Notes under the pieces: generated by a model
The model's input: the letters and a program-made list of their open reading frames with translations, nothing else
What the model was told of the DNA's origin: nothing
Databases searched by the model: none
In this document: positions 8,604 through 19,013 of the stretch, one piece after another
Layout: each line of letters begins with the position of its first letter
How positions within the stretch are numbered: position 1 is the first letter of the stretch
Source of the DNA: a bacterium
GTDB taxonomy: Bacteria > Bacteroidota > Ignavibacteria > Kapaibacteriales > UBA2268
Length of the DNA stretch: 64,000 nucleotides
Assembly (NCBI GenBank): GCA_024711295.1
Contig: JANJTB010000016.1
Span: forward strand, 47,777-111,776
Direction of reading: 5' to 3'
Position numbers and translations under genes: made by a program

Positions 8604-9836
8604 AATTTATCTAAAAATTTGTAATTTTTACAAATCTGAAAAATAATTTAAAAAAAATGAGCAAAAAAGTGATTTTTTTCATTTTTTTTGAGACGTTTTC
8701 AAATTTGATGTGTTACTCTTAAAGTAGAAAGTTACAAATTCTAAAAAAGTTGTATAGGAAACGGAAATGAAGAAATTATTAATGATGTTCATTGTATTGT
8801 TTTTTAATACTAATTGCAACCTTAAAGCAGATTATTTGTTTGCTTGGGGTTTGAATGACTACGGTCAGCTTGGAAACGGAAAAAACGAGAGAACAATTTT
8901 ATATCCAATACAAATTGGATATGATTCAACATGGGTTGATATACAATCTGGCGAAAGGTTTTCTATGGCTTTGAAAAGTGACGGTACTCTATGGGCTTGG
9001 GGTCAAAATAACTTTGGACAATTAGGTGATGGTATTCAAATTGATAAATTTATTCCATCGCAAATTGGTAAAGACAGTGATTGGCTGGAAGTTTCTTGTT
9101 GGACAGAACACGCATTAGCACTTAAAAAAGATGGTACAATGTGGGCGGTAGGAAGTAATGGTGCCGGTCAATTAGGTGATGGTACTCAAATTGATAAATG
9201 GGGATTTATTAATATTGGTAAAGGTTTCAAATGGAATAAGATTGCTGCCGGAACTTCTCATTAATTAGCTATCAGAGAAGATAGTACATTATGGTCTTGG
9301 GGCAATAATTCTTACGGCGAGCTTGGTGATAGCTCAAGAATTGGAAAATTTTATCCTACTCATATTATGACAAATAACAAATTTATTGACGTTTCTGCAG
9401 GGTGGTTTAAGTCAATTGCTATTGACACTGGTGGGAATTTATGGTACTGGGGAAGACGACTAATATCAACAACAGACCAACCATCAGGTCAGGATGGCTT
9501 AATTCCATCTTCATATAAATCTTTAATTAATTGGTTACATGCTGAATGTGGATATTATCATGCTGTAGGAATTAAAAAGGATAATTCAATTTGGGCGTGG
9601 GGCAGAAATTGGGAAGGACAGATAGGTGATAGTACAAATAATCATCAAGGTGTACCTATCCAAATTGGTCATAATAATTTATGGACTAAAATTAATGGGA
9701 AATGGTTCTTTACACTTGCTTTAAGCAAAACTGGACAAAAAGAAACGACTTCCATAAGGGTGAATAGTGAGCATACAAATTTTATTTCAATCTATCCCAA
9801 TCCTGCAGAGGATTTTATCACAATCCAATTAAGCAA

Positions 9837-9856
9837 CAAAGGGCTTCAGCCCTTTG
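9837..9856. repeat. Perfect palindrome inside the RCC1 sorting-domain coding region
   Basis: CAAAGGGCT (9837-9845) and AGCCCTTTG (9848-9856) are exact inverted repeats around a 2-nt loop. They encode KGLQPFA, which interrupts the usual spacing of the sorting domain. A candidate in-frame palindromic insertion. Confidence 0.8.
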
Positions 9857-9915
9857 CCGCAGGAGACAAAGTTCAAATATTTGATATTCTTGGGATTGAG
9901 ATTATGTACGAATTA

Positions 9916-9948
9916 ATTCATCCGATGACTGCCAGTCATCTGATGAAT
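9916..9948. repeat. 33-bp near-perfect palindrome inside the RCC1 sorting-domain coding region
   Basis: Left arm ATTCATCCGATGACTG (9916-9931) and right arm CAGTCATCTGATGAAT (9933-9948) are inverted repeats with one mismatch around a single central base. They encode IHPMTASHLMN between two strands of the sorting domain. Confidence 0.85.
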
Positions 9949-10079
9949 GTCAAGAAGTTACTAGCAGGGGTATATTTCATCAGGGTCGGAGATAAGGTTG
10001 AGAAGTTTGTTAAGATGTAATCCGGTATAATTGTTCCACAACCCGAAAGTTTGGTGCATTTACAAAAATTTCTATAAAA

Positions 10080-10115
10080 ATTCCCGCTACCACCAAAAAC
10101 TGCGATAGCGGGAAT
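10080..10115. terminator. Bidirectional terminator between the RCC1 gene and sdhB
   Basis: ATTCCCGCTA (10080-10089) pairs with TAGCGGGAAT (10106-10115), with A-rich sequence before and T/A-rich sequence after. Placed to end both convergent transcripts. Confidence 0.85.
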
Positions 10116-10136
10116 ATTTATAAAAACTCTAAAATT

Positions 10137-10883
10137 TTACTTACTCGAAATAGCAGCACTCATATATTCACGGTTTAACATTGCAATGAAGTTCACTGAA
10201 ATGCTCTTTGGGCATGCCGCTTCACATTCATAATGATTTGTGCAGGCACCAAATCCTTCTTTGTCCATCTGCTCCACCATTGCAAGAGCTCTGCGTTTAC
10301 GCTCTGCTTGTCCTTGAGGTAGAAGTGCATACTGACTGACTTTTGCACCTGTAAACAGCATAGCAGCACCATTAGGGCAAGCGGCAACACATGCACCACA
10401 ACCGATACACTGCGCTGCATCCATGGATTTATCCGCTTTTTCCTTTGGTACGGGTAGGGCATTGGCATCAGGGGCATGACCGGTACCGACACTCACGTAT
10501 CCACCTGCAGCTTGTATCCTGTCGAGTGCAGATCTATCCACCACCAAATCCTTGACCACAGGGAATGCTTTTGCTCGGAATGGCTCAATATACAGAGTCT
10601 GACCATCAGAAAATTTCCGCATGTGTAACTGGCATGTAGTTGTAGCTTTTTCTTCTCCGTGAGGTCTTCCATTTATAGTTAGAGAGCAACATCCGCAAAT
10701 ACCTTCGCGACAATCATGGTCGAAGGCAATAGGATCGTCACCTTTTGTAATAAGGTCTTCGTTGAGTACGTCCAGCATTTCGAGGAATGACATGTGTTCG
10801 CTAACGTCATTAACATCATACTTAACAAAGTCTCCATTCGAGCTACTGTTTTTTTGTCTCCATACGTTTAAAGTCAATTTCAT
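10137..10883 (-). CDS. sdhB: Succinate dehydrogenase/fumarate reductase iron-sulfur subunit
   Basis: Carries electrons from SdhA flavin to the membrane subunit. The 248 residues contain all three cluster motifs: [2Fe-2S] ligands in CREGICGCC (Cys58, 63, 66) plus Cys84; then [12 protein letters not shown] (Cys159, 162, 165, 169) and [12 protein letters not shown] (Cys214, 220, 224) for the [4Fe-4S] and [3Fe-4S] clusters. It is the third gene of sdhC-sdhA-sdhB; its ATG overlaps the sdhA stop by one base (TAATG), indicating coupled translation. The sequence looks like the Bacteroidota/epsilon-type SdhB, in line with the di-haem anchor. Confidence 0.96.
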   Translation of the reverse strand: MKLTLNVWRQKNSSSNGDFVKYDVNDVSEHMSFLEMLDVLNEDLITKGDDPIAFDHDCREGICGCCSLTINGRPHGEEKATTTCQLHMRKFSDGQTLYIEPFRAKAFPVVKDLVVDRSALDRIQAAGGYVSVGTGHAPDANALPVPKEKADKSMDAAQCIGCGACVAACPNGAAMLFTGAKVSQYALLPQGQAERKRRALAMVEQMDKEGFGACTNHYECEAACPKSISVNFIAMLNREYMSAAISSK

Positions 10884-12799
10884 TATTTATAACTCCTGAC
10901 TGTTAAGTGAACATTTTCGAATTCTAATGGCTCGACGTGGCGAACCGGTTTTTTATCTACGCCTTGGTATTCCCAGGCAGCAACATGAGCAAAATCCTGG
11001 TCGTTACGTTTAGCTTCACCATCTTCGGTTTGGTGTTCTTCTCTGAAGTGAGCACCGCATGATTCGTCTCTTTCGAGAGCATCCCAAACCAAAACTTCTG
11101 CAAACTCAAGGAAATCTGCTACTCTGAGAGCTTTTTCGAGTGCAATGTTTACATCGGAATTTTCCCCGGTTACATTAACATTGCTCCAGAATTCTTCTCT
11201 TATTTGAGGAATTTGTTGCAAGGCTTCTTTCAATCCTTTTTCGTTACGTCCCATACCTGCCTTATCCCAAACAATTTTACCTAGTTCGCGGTGGAATGAA
11301 GTAGGAGTACGCTTACCTTTTATGGAAAGTAATGTACTAATACGATTTTTCGCATCTTCCTCAGCTTTCTTAAATTCTGCATGATTTATGTCAATAGAGC
11401 GGTCAAGTGCTGCATTAGCAAAGTAATGTCCTATTGTGTAAGGAATTACGAAATACCCGTCTGCAAGTCCTTGCATCAAGGCACTTGCACCAAGACGATT
11501 TGCACCGTGGTCGGAGAAATTAGCTTCGCCAATTACATGAAGACCCGGGATTGTGCTCATTAAATTATAATCTACCCAAAGCCCGCCCATAGTATAGTGT
11601 GAAGCGGGATATATACGCATAGGTGTCTGATATGGGTCGTCGCCTGTAATTCTCTCGTACATTTCAAACAAGTTGCCATATCTTTCTTCGATAGCACTCT
11701 TTCCAAGTCGTTTGATTGCATCAGCAAAATCGAGATATACACCGTATCCCGAAGCGCCTACGCCACGTCCTTCGTCGCAAACTTGTTTGGCAGCTCTCGA
11801 TGAGATATCTCTTGGTGACAGATTACCAAAGCTCGGATATTTTCTTTCTAAGTAATAATCTCTTTCATTTTCGGGAATATCTTCAGGTCTGCGCTTGTCT
11901 CCTGCTTTCTTTGGCACCCAAATTCTACCGTCGTTTCTCAGTGATTCCGACATAAGTGTGAGTTTGGACTGATAATCTCCGCTGACAGGAATACATGTAG
12001 GATGTATTTGTGTAAAACAAGGATTAGCAAATGCAGCACCTTTTTTGTATGCTCTGTAAGTTGATGTAACATTACATGCTTGTGCGTTTGTTGATAAAAA
12101 GAATACGTTGCCGTAACCACCTGTAGCCAGAACTACTGCATCACCAACATGTGATTCAATTTTGCCGGAAACAAGATCACGGGTAACAATACCTCTTGCA
12201 ACACCGTCAATAACTACAACATCGAGCATTTCTTTACGAACATGCATCTTAACTTTATTAGCGCCGACCATTCTCATCAGTGCAGAATATGCACCCAATA
12301 ATAATTGCTGGCCTGTTTGCCCTCTTGCGTAAAATGTACGGGATACTTGAGCACCACCAAATGAGCGGTTAGATAATGTGCCTCCGTATTCACGTGCAAA
12401 AGGGACACCTTGTGCCACACATTGGTCAATAATATTTGTACTTACCTGAGCAAGTCTGTAAACGTTATGTTCGCGGGCTCTGAAATCTCCACCTTTGACA
12501 GTATCGTAAAACAAACGCCAAACACTGTCTCCGTCATTCTGGTAATTTTTGGCTGCATTGATACCGCCTTGGGCAGCAATACTATGTGCTCTGCGTGCAC
12601 TGTCGTGATATGTAAATGCTTCAACATTATAGCCTAACTCAGCCATAGTAGCTGCAGCAGATGCTCCTGCAAGGCCTGTACCCACAACAAGGACTTTATA
12701 TTTTCTTTTGTTGGCGGGGTTAATCAGTTTCATATCAAATCTGTATTTGTCCCATGACTGTGCTATTGGTCCGCCAGGTACTTTTGACTCTAATTTCAT
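10883..12799 (-). CDS. sdhA: Succinate dehydrogenase/fumarate reductase flavoprotein subunit
   Basis: Oxidises succinate to fumarate with covalently bound FAD, on the cytoplasmic face of the inner membrane. In 638 residues: dinucleotide-binding [19 protein letters not shown] near residue 40, the FAD-attachment region [14 protein letters not shown] near 72, substrate-site segments HPTCIPV and ESLRNDGR near 265-290, [11 protein letters not shown] near 405 and [20 protein letters not shown] near 425. Middle gene of sdhCAB, with a 4-bp ATGA overlap with sdhC and a 1-bp overlap with sdhB. Direction in vivo (succinate oxidation or fumarate reduction) cannot be read from sequence. Confidence 0.97.
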   Translation of the reverse strand: MKLESKVPGGPIAQSWDKYRFDMKLINPANKRKYKVLVVGTGLAGASAAATMAELGYNVEAFTYHDSARRAHSIAAQGGINAAKNYQNDGDSVWRLFYDTVKGGDFRAREHNVYRLAQVSTNIIDQCVAQGVPFAREYGGTLSNRSFGGAQVSRTFYARGQTGQQLLLGAYSALMRMVGANKVKMHVRKEMLDVVVIDGVARGIVTRDLVSGKIESHVGDAVVLATGGYGNVFFLSTNAQACNVTSTYRAYKKGAAFANPCFTQIHPTCIPVSGDYQSKLTLMSESLRNDGRIWVPKKAGDKRRPEDIPENERDYYLERKYPSFGNLSPRDISSRAAKQVCDEGRGVGASGYGVYLDFADAIKRLGKSAIEERYGNLFEMYERITGDDPYQTPMRIYPASHYTMGGLWVDYNLMSTIPGLHVIGEANFSDHGANRLGASALMQGLADGYFVIPYTIGHYFANAALDRSIDINHAEFKKAEEDAKNRISTLLSIKGKRTPTSFHRELGKIVWDKAGMGRNEKGLKEALQQIPQIREEFWSNVNVTGENSDVNIALEKALRVADFLEFAEVLVWDALERDESCGAHFREEHQTEDGEAKRNDQDFAHVAAWEYQGVDKKPVRHVEPLEFENVHLTVRSYK

Positions 12800-13566
12800 A
12801 ATCCTACTACTCCTTTGCCTAATCCAAAAATCATTACAGAAACAGGTACAGAGCTAAATCCTATAAATAAACCCCATCCAATAATTCTACTGACACTATT
12901 TAATATCGGGGTTAGTCTGGGACCATTCCATCCAAGAGTTTGAAACATACTCTGTACTGCATGCGTGAGGTGTAGTCCTACAAACAGCACAAACAGTATA
13001 TAAACAACAGATATATGCCATTTGCTGAATCCTGTGATGACCATTTTGAAGGCATCGTGCCTTGAAAAAATTCCATCGCCGGCACTACGCGAAATCATCT
13101 CACCATCAACTTCGATAATTGCTTCTGTCTGAAGTTTAGGACCGTAAGGTTCTTCATAAGTTGCATATTCGGGGTTTGTAACATGAGCTGTAAAATGAAG
13201 TAAATGATAAAACGCAAACAGAAATATTAATATTCCTGTATAAATCATAGTTCTAGAATACAAAGTTGATTTTATGTAATTCTTAACTTTGTAGTTCTCC
13301 GGTTTTGCAGAATTGTTCAATAATTTGAGCTTAATTGATGTAATAACATGCAGTATTATGCTCGCCAAAAGCACAAGCCTGACAACCCAGAGCAATTCGC
13401 CTGTTGATTGAAGGAAATGCGCATAAGTATTGAATACTTCTCTTCCGAGAAATACCTGCAAATTACCCAACATGTGACCAATCAAAAACAGGACTAGTAA
13501 TGCACCTGTAGCTGCCATAATCACTTTGTTGAATATCGTTGAGTTAAATGGGTTAAATTTACTCAT
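12796..13566 (-). CDS. sdhC: Succinate dehydrogenase cytochrome b subunit (di-haem, five-helix type)
   Basis: Membrane anchor and quinone-reducing subunit of complex II. The 256 residues contain five hydrophobic helices (starting near residues 13, 58, 110, 180 and 225). Histidines inside helices ([32 protein letters not shown]) fit two b haems, as in the single-anchor enzymes of Bacillus and Wolinella, so no sdhD is expected and none is seen. First gene of the operon; its promoter should lie in the AT-rich 150 bp upstream. Confidence 0.93.
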   Translation of the reverse strand: MSKFNPFNSTIFNKVIMAATGALLVLFLIGHMLGNLQVFLGREVFNTYAHFLQSTGELLWVVRLVLLASIILHVITSIKLKLLNNSAKPENYKVKNYIKSTLYSRTMIYTGILIFLFAFYHLLHFTAHVTNPEYATYEEPYGPKLQTEAIIEVDGEMISRSAGDGIFSRHDAFKMVITGFSKWHISVVYILFVLFVGLHLTHAVQSMFQTLGWNGPRLTPILNSVSRIIGWGLFIGFSSVPVSVMIFGLGKGVVGL

Positions 13567-13716
13567 AACAATTTTTAGTTAGTTTATAAATATGTAAAAT
13601 ATAATCTTTGTTGTGATAAAATAACAATAAACAAAAATATCAAAATTATTTATAATACCGTTATTTTTATTTGACGAAAAATTTATTTTTTATTAGTAAA
13701 ATCATTAAAATTGAAA

Positions 13717-15600
13717 TTACGACTTTTTCCATATTGGTAAAGTAATATAAAAAGTACTGCCACTTGATGTATCGCTCTCGACTCTGATTTGCCCGTTATG
13801 TTTTTCGATAAACTCTTTGCATAGCAATAGCCCTAATCCTGTACTTGGTTCTCCGTCAGTTCCGAGGCGGGATACTTTTTTGTCTATTCTGAATAAATTA
13901 TTCATCATTTCTTCGCTCATTCCTATTCCGGAATCTCTAACAAATATGGTTGCCAATTCATCATTTGAAACCTCTGATAGTCCAATTTCTATCTTTCCTT
14001 CTGCAGGGGTAAACTTGATAGCGTTACTAATCAAATTGCGTAATACTGAATTCAACATTTGCATATCAGCATTCACATACAAGTCAGGCGGGATATTGTT
14101 AGTAGCTTGTAGACCTTTGTTTTTGAATGTTTCAGCAGTGATATCAAGTATATTGCGAACCAAATGACTTGGGCTGCACTTAACAGGCTCGAACGACATT
14201 ACTCCGCGCTGAATTCTTGACCACTCCAACAAGTTGTCAATCAGCTTATAGAGATTTTCTGCGGATTCTTTTAATTTACGACTTACTTCCTGAACTTCTT
14301 TCATGGTCAGGTTGTCAATATCTTCTGCCATGATTCTTGTTAACCCCAAAAATCCCGAGAATGGGCTTCTTAGGTCGTGAGCAATAATTGAGAAAAACTT
14401 GTCTTTTGATGAATTAAGCTGGGCAAGCTCAATGTTTTTTAATCTGAGCTCCTCTTCTGCTAACTTCTTTTCTGTTATATCTGTGCAACTTCCGTATATC
14501 TTCTTTTTGTTGGTAATATCGTCGTAGGTGCTTTTTATTGAAAACTTCAACCACTTCAGTTCATGATTATTCTTTAAAATTCTCACTTGAATTTCTTTAC
14601 TGACTCCAGGCTCAGTAGTCAGAAATTGATTCCTGAATTCTTGTAGATCTTCATTGTAAATCATAAAATCAAGCGATTGATTTTTTAAAATTTGTGATGA
14701 AGTATATCCTGTTACCTTTTGCGTAGCACCTGTAACCCAGTTTAGTACATAGTTTTCATCAATCTGAAGATAAGAAAATGTAAAATCAGATGTTGTATCC
14801 GACAAAATTCTGTAACGCTCTTCACTCTCTTTGATAGCTGCTTCGGAGAATATTCTCTCTGATATATTCCTGTATATTGATTGGTAAGTATTATCCGGCA
14901 TTTTTTTTGTGCGCATCTCTACATAAACCTTAGTTCCGTCAGGTCTTATCAAAACTCTGTTGTTTTCAACAATCAAACCCTCATCAAGCAAATCAAATCT
15001 GAATGGCTTACTCAACACACTGTGCTCTTCGAAAGGTATTTCCGAGATGTGCTTTCCGATAATCTCACCACGCTCAAGCCCGGTCATTTCGCAGAATGCT
15101 GAGTTTGCCAAAAGTATTTGACCTCCTGTATTACCAACAAGTATTCCATCTACTGCCAACTCAATTAATTCTCTGTAAATAGCTTCGCTGCGTGCAAGAT
15201 CCTCTTCAATCATTTTTCGTTCTGTAATGTCACGACCGGTACCGAGCAACGCAATTATATTCCCTTTATTGTCGAAAATACTTTTTGATGCCCAGCCAAT
15301 CCATCTCCAACCAATAACTGTCATTGCCCTTTCCTCGTAATAACAACTGTAAGGTGGCTCGAAAAGCTTCCTGATGGCTTGTTCTACTGTACTTAAGTCT
15401 TCCGGATGAACTAATGGAATATAAGAATTGCCAAGCAATTCTTCCTTTGTTTTGCCAAAGAATTGGCAGTATGAAGGGCTTGCGTAGATGAACTTTCCTG
15501 CTACATCAGTTTTTACAATTAAATCTGTTTGATTCTCGACCAATATTTTGTATTCTTCATCACTCCTGATCTGAAGTGAGTCAACAGTATCTGAACCCAT
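13717..15600 (-). CDS. Cytoplasmic PAS-domain sensor histidine kinase
   Basis: Three PAS domains precede the kinase core (about 12-120, 130-250 and 255-385), each ending in the typical D/N-I-[ST]-E motif (GRDITERK, YRNISERI, CTDITEKK). The HisKA box has the phospho-acceptor in IIAHDLRSPFSG near residue 408. The ATPase domain shows N box NLISNAIKFTP, G1 DSGIGMSEEM and G2 STGLGLLLCKEFIEKHNG. There is no signal peptide or membrane helix, so it should sense a cytoplasmic or redox/ligand cue through its PAS domains. No response regulator is adjacent, making it an orphan kinase. Confidence 0.93.
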   Translation of the reverse strand: MGSDTVDSLQIRSDEEYKILVENQTDLIVKTDVAGKFIYASPSYCQFFGKTKEELLGNSYIPLVHPEDLSTVEQAIRKLFEPPYSCYYEERAMTVIGWRWIGWASKSIFDNKGNIIALLGTGRDITERKMIEEDLARSEAIYRELIELAVDGILVGNTGGQILLANSAFCEMTGLERGEIIGKHISEIPFEEHSVLSKPFRFDLLDEGLIVENNRVLIRPDGTKVYVEMRTKKMPDNTYQSIYRNISERIFSEAAIKESEERYRILSDTTSDFTFSYLQIDENYVLNWVTGATQKVTGYTSSQILKNQSLDFMIYNEDLQEFRNQFLTTEPGVSKEIQVRILKNNHELKWLKFSIKSTYDDITNKKKIYGSCTDITEKKLAEEELRLKNIELAQLNSSKDKFFSIIAHDLRSPFSGFLGLTRIMAEDIDNLTMKEVQEVSRKLKESAENLYKLIDNLLEWSRIQRGVMSFEPVKCSPSHLVRNILDITAETFKNKGLQATNNIPPDLYVNADMQMLNSVLRNLISNAIKFTPAEGKIEIGLSEVSNDELATIFVRDSGIGMSEEMMNNLFRIDKKVSRLGTDGEPSTGLGLLLCKEFIEKHNGQIRVESDTSSGSTFYITLPIWKKS

Positions 15601-15927
15601 ATTTCAATTCCGTAAAATTCCGGTTTTTACTAAAAAAGGGAATAACATATTTAATATTAGCCATCTAAGATAACTAATTATTTAATAAAAATCTCATTGT
15701 TATTATACTAATATAAGAAAAAAAGAAATATGTAATTACTTAATATTTTATTAATTTATTCATTTTGTAAAAAATCAGCTGATTTTATTTGTAATTAGGT
15801 TTTAGAAACTATGGTTCGGCAAAATTTTTTATGAAAATTAACGTTTCTAATTAATTGATTACAAAGTAAATCAATTTTTGTGAATTGAGTTAGTTATTGA
15901 TTAGATAAGATTTAAATTGGATTATTA
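15601..15927. other. Intergenic divergent promoter region with a 16-bp palindrome
   Basis: This AT-rich gap separates the divergent histidine kinase and VWA genes and must hold both promoters. The only clear structure is a perfect palindrome, AAAATCAGCTGATTTT, at 15771-15786, a plausible operator. No open frame was found. Confidence 0.5.
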
Positions 15928-18102
15928 ATGAATTCATACAGTTTGGGTATATCAGGTTCGTGGTGGTTGATGGTTTTATTATTGGTAATATCAGTAATAT
16001 TCACAATATTTGTTTACTACCGAACAAACCCGCCTGTAAGCAAACAAAAAAGGGGATTGTTGGCTCTGCTAAGAAGTATTGCACTATCATTGTTGATATT
16101 TGCAATATTCGAACCTGTGCTGACAGGCGTCAGAAGCAAAATTATTAATCCTAAAATTGCTGTAATGATGGATAATTCTTCATCAATGAATCTTGATGAT
16201 GCAGGTGGCAACCGTAAGTCGAAGTACATTAATGCTTTTAAAAACTCCGGTATTGATCAGCTAAACAGCGCAGAAAATATTTTCAGACTATTCGGTGAAT
16301 ATTCAAGGGAAATAAAAATACTCAACTTTGACTCATTATCATTCAAAGATAATTATACTGACCTAGGCAAAGCTGTTAACAGTTTGTACAACTACAAGGA
16401 CGAGAATCTGCAGGCAGTAGTAATGTTCACTGACGGTGCATTTAATACAGGAAACAATCCGCTGTATGCTGCTGAAGATTTAGGCATACCATTCTTTACA
16501 GTTGGAATTGGTGACTCTGCTGAGCCACGTGATATTTCAATACAATCATTAATAATGAACGAAATTGCATATATTGACAATCCTGTACCAATTAATGCCA
16601 ATATCACCTGTATCGGTTTTGAAAATGAAGAGCTTAATATTTCGGTTTATGACAATGATAAATTGCTCGAAACACAGAAAATTATTGCTGCTAACTCATC
16701 ATTCGAGTCAACGGTATATTTCACTTATATTCCTAAAGAATCCGGAACCCGAAAAATTACTGTTAAGATACAAAGCAAAACTGGTGAAATTACATTAAAG
16801 AATAATTCTTTGAGTGACTATATAAAAGTATTGAAAAACAAAAGGGTAATATCTTTGTTCGCAGGTGCGCCCAGCCCTGATGTATCTTATATCAAACAGT
16901 ACCTAAACACTCTGAAAGGTGCTGAAATCCGTGAATTTATTCAAAGCAGTGGATCTGAGTTTTTTCGACAACCTACTGAAAATGATATATCCGAAACAGA
17001 ACTTTTTATTTTGGCAGGTTTTCCGATATCTTCTACAAATGATGCTTTGTTAAGTAAGATTTCGAAGGAAATTTCTAATGGTAAGCCAATATTTTTGATT
17101 ACTTCGCTTAATACAGATTTCCAAAAGCTGAAGAAGATTGAAGAGTACTTACCTTTTAATACAGCATCATCAAGAGCAGTTGAGTTTTCGATTATCGCTG
17201 ATGTAAATCCTAAGTCTGTATCTAATGCATTACTTAGAGTAGATGGTACTGACAGCGACCTGGATAAATGGAAGAATTTACCCCCATTATTCAGGACAGA
17301 AACTTTTGTAAGACCAAAGCCCGAGAGTGAAGTTCTGGCTACATTCAAGGTAAATAATGTGCCCTTGAATGAGCCGCTGATTATATCCAGGAATGTCAAT
17401 TCCAAAAAATCTGTTGCTGTAATCGGTTACGGCTTGTACAGATGGAAGTTGGTTGGGTATGGTTCCGAACTTGCAAAAGGCAAAAGTGCACCGTTTGACG
17501 GTTTCACTACATTTATGGATAACTCACTCAGATGGCTTTCAGTTGGTGATATAAATAAGAAAGTATCAATTTCGACAACAAAAAAAATGTATTCAAAAGG
17601 CGAACGCGTAGAAATTGTAGCTCAAGTGTATGATGGAGCTTACTTGCCTGTTGACAACGCTATCGTGGATGTTACAATTAAATCCGGGAATAATCCAATT
17701 AATATCACTCTTAGCCCAAATGGAAATGGAAGATATTATGGATTTGCCGATGGACTGCAGCCCGGAGATTACACTTATAGCGGCACTGCGACAAGGAATT
17801 CTTCATCTTTGGGTAGTGATGACGGCAGATTTTCGATAGGTGAGATTGATTTAGAGCACAGAAATATCAGAATGAATAACTTACTTCTGAAAGCAATAAG
17901 TGAGGCAAGCGGCGGCAAGTATTATTCAAACGAAAATACACAAAACCTGCTTGATGACATAAAATCACTCAAAGGATTCAGACCTCAGTCCATCACACTA
18001 CGCGATGACTTCACACTCTGGAATTATCCCTGGCTGCTTGTAATAGCAATTTTGCTTTTTTCATTAGAATGGATTATACGCAAAAGAAGCGGTATGATTT
18101 AG
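15928..18102 (+). CDS. VWA-domain membrane protein
   Basis: Two N-terminal membrane helices (about 10-30 and 43-63) precede a von Willebrand A domain starting at VMMDNSSSMNLDD, which holds the DxSxS metal site; the other MIDAS residues are plausible in NYTDLGKAV and MFTDGAFNTG. After ~500 extracytoplasmic residues (including a CARDB-like segment near 230-300 and a GATase-like middle), a final helix (NYPWLLVIAILLFSLEWIIRK) anchors the C-terminus. This helix/VWA/helix layout resembles uncharacterised membrane VWA proteins of Bacteroidota; a protein-assembly or envelope role is inference. It overlaps the convergent FkbM gene by 4 bp. Confidence 0.85.
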   Translation: MNSYSLGISGSWWLMVLLLVISVIFTIFVYYRTNPPVSKQKRGLLALLRSIALSLLIFAIFEPVLTGVRSKIINPKIAVMMDNSSSMNLDDAGGNRKSKYINAFKNSGIDQLNSAENIFRLFGEYSREIKILNFDSLSFKDNYTDLGKAVNSLYNYKDENLQAVVMFTDGAFNTGNNPLYAAEDLGIPFFTVGIGDSAEPRDISIQSLIMNEIAYIDNPVPINANITCIGFENEELNISVYDNDKLLETQKIIAANSSFESTVYFTYIPKESGTRKITVKIQSKTGEITLKNNSLSDYIKVLKNKRVISLFAGAPSPDVSYIKQYLNTLKGAEIREFIQSSGSEFFRQPTENDISETELFILAGFPISSTNDALLSKISKEISNGKPIFLITSLNTDFQKLKKIEEYLPFNTASSRAVEFSIIADVNPKSVSNALLRVDGTDSDLDKWKNLPPLFRTETFVRPKPESEVLATFKVNNVPLNEPLIISRNVNSKKSVAVIGYGLYRWKLVGYGSELAKGKSAPFDGFTTFMDNSLRWLSVGDINKKVSISTTKKMYSKGERVEIVAQVYDGAYLPVDNAIVDVTIKSGNNPINITLSPNGNGRYYGFADGLQPGDYTYSGTATRNSSSLGSDDGRFSIGEIDLEHRNIRMNNLLLKAISEASGGKYYSNENTQNLLDDIKSLKGFRPQSITLRDDFTLWNYPWLLVIAILLFSLEWIIRKRSGMI

Positions 18103-19013
18103 CTCTTCATTTTCTTTGCATAGATTGTGCCACGAGTCTGATCTATTGTACTTACTAATCGATATTCAAACTCGCTTAAGTAGTTGATAACCTTATGATA
18201 AGTTGCTTGACCATCTACTTCATGCAATGCCTCTATTAGCAGAAATGGATTATAATTTTTAAGAAATCCTGACGCTCCTTTCAGAGCTTCAATCTCAGCA
18301 CCCTCTATGTCCATTTTTAAGTAATCTACTTTTTTAATATTATACTCTTTAATTAGAAAATCCAAAGTATTACACTCAATCTTTTTAGTACCCTTTTGCA
18401 CGAAGTGTGGATCGTTTTCATAATTAATTAATGTATGTTCACCTGGTCTATGGCTTATGAAAAATTCCATTGTTTTAGGTTCAGACCACAAACCTAGCTC
18501 AATTATTTCACAATTATTGATATTGTTAAGCATTAAGTTTTTTCTTAAAGTAACTAAATTTTCTTCATCAGGTTCAATTGCATAAATCTTTCCTGTATTG
18601 CCTAATTTTTTTGCTGCCTGAACTGTGAAACCACCAATATTGGCACCTGCATCTATTACAACATCCTCTTTTATGATATCGTTAAAAGTAAAATATTTAT
18701 TGTGAAGAAACAGTTCAGATAGAACTTCATACAAAAAAAAGTATTTATTTACATCAAAAATTTTATCCATTTTTGACTTGTTGCCATATTTGTACCTTTC
18801 TGTAAAGTTAATATCGGCATTAAATTTTGATGGTGGTGAGGATAATATAATGCCATTTGTTAACTCAACAACAACGTAATCATCTTCATCTATATAGCTT
18901 TTGCGGATTATATTATTTACATGATAATATTTGTTGAATAATTGGTAAAAAACAACTTTTATTGGTAATAAAAATATTGAATCAGATTCAGCTATTTTGT
19001 TTTTAATTGACAT
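18099..19013 (-). CDS. FkbM-family methyltransferase
   Basis: A 304-residue SAM-dependent methyltransferase. The SAM-binding motif VVIDAGANIGGFTV lies near residue 118, acidic ribose-binding AIEPDEENL near 144, and the FkbM signature VDYLKMDIEGAEIEALKGA near 232-250. Family members O-methylate sugars or small molecules, often in surface glycan loci. No glycan genes are adjacent, so the substrate is unknown. It converges on the VWA gene. Confidence 0.88.
   Translation of the reverse strand: MSIKNKIAESDSIFLLPIKVVFYQLFNKYYHVNNIIRKSYIDEDDYVVVELTNGIILSSPPSKFNADINFTERYKYGNKSKMDKIFDVNKYFFLYEVLSELFLHNKYFTFNDIIKEDVVIDAGANIGGFTVQAAKKLGNTGKIYAIEPDEENLVTLRKNLMLNNINNCEIIELGLWSEPKTMEFFISHRPGEHTLINYENDPHFVQKGTKKIECNTLDFLIKEYNIKKVDYLKMDIEGAEIEALKGASGFLKNYNPFLLIEALHEVDGQATYHKVINYLSEFEYRLVSTIDQTRGTIYAKKMKS

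Larger units (their letters stand above)
8767..10020 (+). pseudogene. RCC1-repeat T9SS protein interrupted by a TAA codon
   Basis: Two frames (8767-9264 and 9367-10020) belong to one gene: they share phase, and the bases between them encode LAIREDSTLWSWGNNSYGEL, a normal RCC1 blade. The only break is TAA at 9262-9264. By alignment with sister blades (RFSMALKSDGTLWAWG, EHALALKKDGTMWAVG) this site should be a small residue, so TCA-to-TAA is the simplest cause. A signal peptide starts MKKLLMMFIVLFF. Five or six RCC1 blades run to ~330, then a sorting domain (ISIYPNPAEDFITIQ to VEKFVKM). The domain contains two palindromic stretches (9837-9856, 9916-9948). Probably a beta-propeller surface protein, now truncated. 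Confidence 0.85.

Noticed and set aside
8767..10020. TAA recoding (reassigned stop codon)
   Set aside because: Most genes in the window end with TAA, so TAA is a genuine stop here; only two genes carry it internally.
15960..17839. Bat-operon (BatA/BatB) membership of the VWA gene
   Set aside because: The MoxR ATPase and other Bat genes are missing, and the protein is about twice as long as BatA.
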